Source of the DNA: Hippophae tibetana
Lineage: Eukaryota; Streptophyta; Magnoliopsida; Rosales; Elaeagnaceae
Assembly (NCBI GenBank): GCA_037013495.1
Contig: CM072801.1
Span: 21,727,501 to 21,791,500 of the forward strand
Direction of reading: 5' to 3'
DNA: 64,000 bases
A program made the translations under genes and the position numbers. The notes beneath the pieces were generated by a model, which was not told where the DNA came from, searched no databases, and saw nothing but the letters and a program-made list of their open reading frames with translations. Of this stretch, positions 58,540 to 64,000 are shown piece after piece (the stretch's first letter is position 1; every line of letters starts with the position of its first letter).

Positions 58540-61400
58540 GAAATTAATGATATTTGGATACTAAAACTTATAAAATCAAAGGAATTAGTGATACATCCAT
58601 CAAAATAAAATATGAAAGATTTGAATTTTTTTAAGCTTATTTTGCCTGGTTTCAAAACTAATTTACGTAGTGTGGGTCATCTTATGAAGAAAGGTTATGA
58701 TATTGGATGCTATGCTAACACTTGTGTGATGTCAAGGATGGATCAAGTTGTGATGTCAAGGATGAATCAAATTGTCGCAAAAATTGTCATGAGCTTAAAT
58801 AATATGTTTCCTCTCAAGTTTCAAGTGCAAGATGTTTTATACTTTGTAACTATTAATGAAGAAAATTCCACGTTATTGCATGCAAGATTCGAGCATTTGA
58901 ACTTTTTGGATGTTTGAAGATTTTATCATCCAAATGAATGGTAGAAAGCTTGCCTCAAGTTAATGCGCTATCGGGAGTTTGTAAATGATGATAAATTGGA
59001 AAGCAACGCTGAGACCTATTTTATAAACAGTCACAATGGGAAAGCATACATCATTTGGATCTGGTATATACTAACTTATATTCATTTTCATACAATCTCT
59101 TAGAGTTAACAACTATTTTATCTTGCTTATTGATAACTTTACTATAAAATTTTGAGCATATTTTTTTAAAGAAAAACATGAAGCTTTAAAACTTTTATAG
59201 ATTTTAAGTCTCAAGTTGAAATTTTTTTTCCTTTCAAATTAAAAATTTAAGAATTCATCGAGGAGGTGAATATATTTCAAAGCTCTTTGAAGTTTTTTTT
59301 TTAAAATGGCGTAAGACATGAATTGATAATTCATCATACACCATAACATAATGGAGTCGTTAAAAGAAAGAATCAAACCATTAGTGAAATGACAAGATAT
59401 ATGTTAAAAAGAAAAAAAGAAAAAAGAAAAAGTTGTCTGCGAAGTATTTAGAAGAAGCAATTTCTTGCTCTGTCTATTTGTTAAATAGATAGCCCAAAAA
59501 GAAGCTTGAAAATTCCACTACATGTGAAGAATGATATGGAAGAAAATCAAGTGTTCATAACTTAAGAACTTTTTGAAAGTCTTATTTATGCTCATGTTCA
59601 TGTTGCCATGAGAAATAAGCTTGATGATAAAGTAGAAAAATGTATTTTTTGGGATATAGAGAAAGGTCTAGAACTTACAAGCTATAAAACTTAAAGACAA
59701 AAAACAACTACCATAAGCAGATATGTTCAATTCGTTGAAAATCAACTTTTGTGTACTTTAAAATTAAAAACTCCTCCAATTTATTTATGTTTAAGGAAAA
59801 TGGATAAGCAAATGATCGAAGCTCGCGTGAAGAAGATAACTCATCAAAGCCCTTCATCTTCCCAAATCTCTTCATATTCATAAGGAAGAAAGATAAGAAG
59901 TTTGATAGAAATTTATGAAAACATTAATGAAATTTGTGAAACAAATCCTATATTTTTCTCTCTCTTGTAGGTGAAGATCCAATTTCCTTTGAAGCTTCTT
60001 CAAAGAATGAAAAATGGGTTCGATCTAGGAGAAATTAAAACAATTGAAAAGAACAATACATTAAATGTCATTGATTTGCCTCCAAACAAGAATATTATAG
60101 ATGTGAAATAGGTGTTCAAAACCAAGTTAAATGTTGACAGCTTCCTCAATATGTGTAAGGCAAGAATATTTGTAAAGTGCAACACACAAAAGAAAGGAGA
60201 AGATTACAATGAGGTATTTACTTATGTTTCTAGACTTGAAAATATTTGACTCATCATTTCTCTTGCAGCCCAAAATAATTGAAAGTTGTTTCAAATGAAT
60301 GTCAAATCAGCATTCCTAAATCATTATATTGAAGAAAAGATTTATGTTATCCAACCACTTGAATTTGTCAAGAAAGGAGAAAAGGATAAAGTTTACAATC
60401 TTAAGACGGCACTTTATTGGCTTCAACAATCATCTCATGTTTGGTATAGTTGAATCAATTATTTCTTTGAACCAAATGGTTTGGAGCAATGCCCATATGA
60501 ATGTACTTTGTATGTTAAAAGCAACTCTCAAAGAAATTTTATTTTTGCGAGCTTTTATGTTGATGATCTTGTTTTTACTAGAAATATCATTAATAATTTT
60601 AATAATTTCAAAGCTTCTATGATGAAAGAATTTGATATGACTGATATGGGAGAGTTGCGTCATTATTTTGGACATTGAAGTTAGTTAATTAGAGAAATGA
60701 ACTTTTATTTGTTAAGAAAATTATGCGAAAGAAATGTTGAAAAATTTCAAGATGAAAAATGTAAATAATGTTTCTACACCATGCACCACAAGATTGAATT
60801 GAGTAAAGAAGGTGAAATAAAGCTTATGGATTCCACTATGTATCAAAGCCTAGTTGAAAACTTTATGTATTTGACAGCAACAAGGCACGATATCATGCTT
60901 GCATTTAGTTTTGTAAGTCAATTTATGGAGAAACCTTATTCAAATCATTGGAAAGCTATTGGCCAAATTTTAAGATATAAATATAAAAGAAACAATTGAC
61001 TATAGGATTTTCTAGTGTAATTTTTTGGAGTTCCAAAAAACAATGAATATTGGCTCTTTTTATAACTGAAGGAGAGTACATAGTAGCATCTATTATATCA
61101 TGTGTTTGGCTTAAAGGAATCTTAAAAAGCATTAAGCATAAGTGAAAAGGACAACAACTTTATTTTGTGACAATATATCTATAATCTCTATTGCCAAATA
61201 TCTTATTCTACATGAAAGAACAAAATAATACAATGAGATTTAATTTCCTAAGAGAGCATATTCAAGAAGAAATTGTTCAAATTGATTATTGCAAATGTGA
61301 TAATCAACTCCTTGATATATTTACCAAGTCATTGGGAACAAAATTGTTCAAGAAAAACATTGCATGCTTGGGAGTCAAGAATAAATTTAATTTAGGATAG
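58540..61400 (+). pseudogene. copia protease to RNase H remnants
   Basis: 58612-58917 encodes the GAG-pre-integrase region (NLRSVGHLMKKGYDIGCYAN, LLHARFEHLNF). Integrase sequence at about 59000-59700 is heavily broken. 60030-60678 holds reverse transcriptase: QMNVKSAFLNHYIEEKIYVI, FYVDDLVFTRNI and FDMTDMGELRHYFG. 60781-60999 continues with YQSLVENFMYLTATRHDIML. 61191-61400 has the RNase H end (MRFNFLREHIQEEIVQIDYC, LLDIFTKSLG). Many stops are present. Confidence 0.85.
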
Positions 61401-61425
61401 GCATAATTAAAAAATTAAACCAAAA

Positions 61426-61650
61426 TGTTCCTAAAATATTTTACACTATTAAACTCTTTCTTAAAAGCTTTATAATAGTGTGAAAAAAAGAGCTATGTAA
61501 AATAACTAGTCAATAATATCTACAATAATTAATTAAAATAAGTTGATAAAATTGTGTAGAAAATATTTCACAATTATAAATATCCATATCATTAATTATC
61601 TATATCTTCTATAATTTTTTTGGCAGTAAGTATATGAGTTTCTCTCATCA
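61426..61650 (+). repeat. 3' LTR of the old copia element, diverged and shortened
   Basis: Begins TGTTCCTAAAATATTTTACAC and follows the left LTR with indels to about TCTCTCATCA. The end is approximate. Confidence 0.65.
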
Positions 61651-64000
61651 ATTATTTGTTGAGGTAGCTAAAAGAGAATTAATCATTCAATTAGTCCGAC
61701 ACAATTAAGTGATAAATAGGGGGAAAAAAGTTTCAAGACTCTCCCACAAACGAAAGAGACTATTTTTCTTCCTAAATACAGAATACAATATTTTTCTATA
61801 CTTGAATACAGGCTCCATATTTAGTATTCGATATGTGTTCTTTTTGACTTATTCAATCTTGATTAATTTGGAAAATATTACTATATATAATAAAAAAGAT
61901 ATATATTTTTTTCTAATATACGTAGCATAGGGCATGCAGAACATTCTTGTCATATATAATGAAAAGAATAGCATTCATGTGCATTAATAATTTTAGTGGA
62001 CAGTTGAAATATATATATTACGTGAATAAGATGGACGAGAAAAGAGCTTAAAATTATTATTATTACTATTTTTAAAATATATTACACAACTTAAACACCT
62101 TAATATCAGATCCTAATCTTACGTCCTATAACAAAAAATTTGTACCACAACAAAGATTGAAATTATTAATGAGACAGAATATGAGCTTTAACGGGTGTGA
62201 AATAATGAAGTTTAGACTATCAAGAGTTGGTGGAAATGACCACTTTTACTCTCTGCATCAATATATAACATGACCCAAAAAATCCTAATATATAACAAAA
62301 GTTAGAATAAAAAGGAAAAAAAATGTTCTACGAGTACTAGTAAATGGAAAATTTTAATTAATTAGCTTAATTTAATTTCTTTAATATCTTCTAATTGTAA
62401 CAATTTTTCATATAGTAAATTTTTCTTTAATTGTTTTTTGATAACGAATTTGATTTTTTCTTTAATTTGAAGTTTTAACTATAATTCTTGTATTATGTAT
62501 TATATTTTTTTTTATTATTTGATATTCTGTTAAGGATGATCTTGAGAAGTAGAATTTGTGATTATATCATTTGATCTAAATTTCTTAACAATAATTAATC
62601 TATTATGTTAAACAAAATAAAATTCTAAAAATTTATGATATAGTCTTTTTATGTATACAAAATTTTTAAAATATACTTTGTGATATCAATAAGGTTGAAA
62701 ATTCTCGACGATTGCTTAAAGATCACTTGCATATATATATATATATAAAACTTATACCACTAAATTCTCACCATTAATTAATGTCATTGATATTGCTACA
62801 ATGGGAGGTTTATTTCAAAAAATAAATCCTGTTTAAACAACCACATAGACTTCTACATCTTGTTTTGTTAACTTAGTGAAATTTTAAAATATTAATTAAA
62901 AAGAATTATAGAATAAAATATTATATTTGCTAGAGCTAGTAAACTAGTTTAATACATCCACTTAAATAAAAGAAAAGGAAAAAATATATAGATACAATTA
63001 AAGTTTTTTATTTATATTTTTGTTAAAAGTAGTTTAGTTTTAAGGACAATGCTTCAAACAGCACGGGGGAAAAAACACAGTAACACAGAAGCATAAACAC
63101 ACACACCTTTATTCTCCTTTCTTCTTCTGATCTCTTTAGTTGATATGGTTTGGCAAAAGTAGTTACACACGTGTGACGTATGCATAAGACACAAAGATCA
63201 CACACGCTGACATAATTTCCGTGTAAGCCCTACTCAACTTTTGCAGGCTGTAATCATGCATGTTGTTCCTAACTTTTTTGGGGCATGTAATTAATAATCT
63301 TTAAATGACTTTATTGTATTTTTTTCTGGTAATGTATTGAGTGGAAGTTGTATTATTAATAATGTGTATATTTTTGGTGTGTTACAAAATGATGTATTTT
63401 AAGAGAGAACTGAGTTGTGTCTCAAATAAGGGTTATTGTACTTGATCTTTCTATATATTTTCAGAAAGTTTAGACCTCAGAATGATGAGATAAGCACCCA
63501 ATCCGAACAGATGATCAGGACTTTCACAAGAAATCATCATTGTAATAGAAGCAGTGCTGTATAATATGAGTCTTACGTACACCAGTTTCACCCTTCATAA
63601 CGTACAATAAAGTAGTAAAAGTGCAAAACAACAAATTTTCATGATTGTGGGTACGTTTGTAACGTCTACACAAAAATATTTGATGCTAGCTTCTTCAAAG
63701 TTTCTAGCTTATTATCAGTGCTTTTGTCACGATCCTCGCTAATCGATGTAGATAAAGACAGAACTAATATACATATATATATATATATATATATTTCACA
63801 AGTCCTCTAGTAGAGTGGGGAATGATGGATTAGTAATGAGAGGAGGAGCATCTTAAGTATAATGATGGATTTAAGATTAGTAGTTAGATGAGGTATTATA
63901 AGTACTGAAATAGTAGTTAGAAGGTACATTATAAGATAATAAAATATGTTTTTTTATTTTTTAAAATATTATATGTATTTGATTTAAATGTAAATATGTT
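61651..64000. other. AT-rich intergenic region to the window edge
   Basis: Contains repeat copy 2 at 61861, a TA run at 62730-62748 and another at 63771-63794. The stretch 63040-63240 is less AT-rich (ACACACAC, ACACGTGTGACG) but shows no coding or structural RNA signature. Confidence 0.5.
61861..62031 (+). repeat. Dispersed ~165-bp repeat, copy 2
   Basis: GATTAATTTGGAAAATATTAC with TATATATAATAAAAAAG and CATTCATGTGCATTAATAAT, colinear with 57648-57815. Confidence 0.82.

Larger units (their letters stand above)
56909..61650 (+). mobile_element. Old full-length Ty1/copia retrotransposon
   Basis: The left LTR 56909-57284 is followed by the Met-tRNA primer site TGGTATCAAAGC (57288-57299). A diverged right LTR starts at 61426 and ends near 61650. 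The interior has remnants of gag, zinc knuckle, protease, integrase, reverse transcriptase and RNase H in copia order. Coding is broken throughout, and gag is interrupted by an inserted repeat at about 57648. Confidence 0.85.

Overview
The window is nuclear DNA from a flowering plant, most likely a eudicot. The evidence is GT-AG introns, a plant-type DEAH-box splicing helicase gene, a group IIc WRKY gene closest to WRKY23, traces of an FCA-like flowering-time gene, and a very AT-rich intergenic background packed with Ty1/copia, Ty3/gypsy and hAT elements. I cannot name the species. No prokaryotic, organellar or CRISPR feature is visible.

Layout: (1) 88-2902, minus strand: 5' part of a Prp43/DHX15-type DEAH-box RNA helicase gene, four exons, running off the left edge. 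(2) 4361-9001: a complete hAT transposon with 12-bp terminal inverted repeats, a perfect 8-bp target duplication and an uninterrupted two-exon transposase. (3) 11535-17022: decayed Tnt1-like copia element, minus strand, with an in-frame duplication of its zinc knuckle. (4) 18026-18768: inverted-repeat element enclosing a telomere-like minisatellite. (5) 20150-23062: copia deletion derivative that keeps gag but lacks most of pol. (6) 23361-23867, minus: small intact gene for a tail-anchored protein. (7) 26464-32876: decayed Ty3/gypsy element, minus. (8) 33.5-35.0 kb: two lone LTR remnants. (9) 36.2-43.0 kb: two remnants of an FCA-like gene about 6 kb apart. Between them lie a decayed gene of the 'putative gypsy type transposon' family and a 1,990-bp solo LTR with a perfect 5-bp target duplication and seven CACGTG motifs. 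(10) 44752-50036: nearly full-length copia element, plus strand, with a leader rich in TGACGTCA and TTGACC motifs. (11) 52708-54103, minus: complete WRKY23-like gene with W-boxes upstream. (12) 55140-56517: mini copia element. (13) 56909-61650: old full-length copia element. (14) 61.65-64 kb: AT-rich sequence without a recognisable gene.

Three host genes look functional: the DEAH helicase (pre-mRNA splicing and ribosome biogenesis), the tail-anchored protein (function unknown) and the WRKY factor. The hAT transposase is the only transposon gene without visible damage. I did not find a wholly new system. The strongest candidates for follow-up are the intact hAT element, the two transposon regions loaded with transcription-factor motifs, and the split FCA-like pseudogene.
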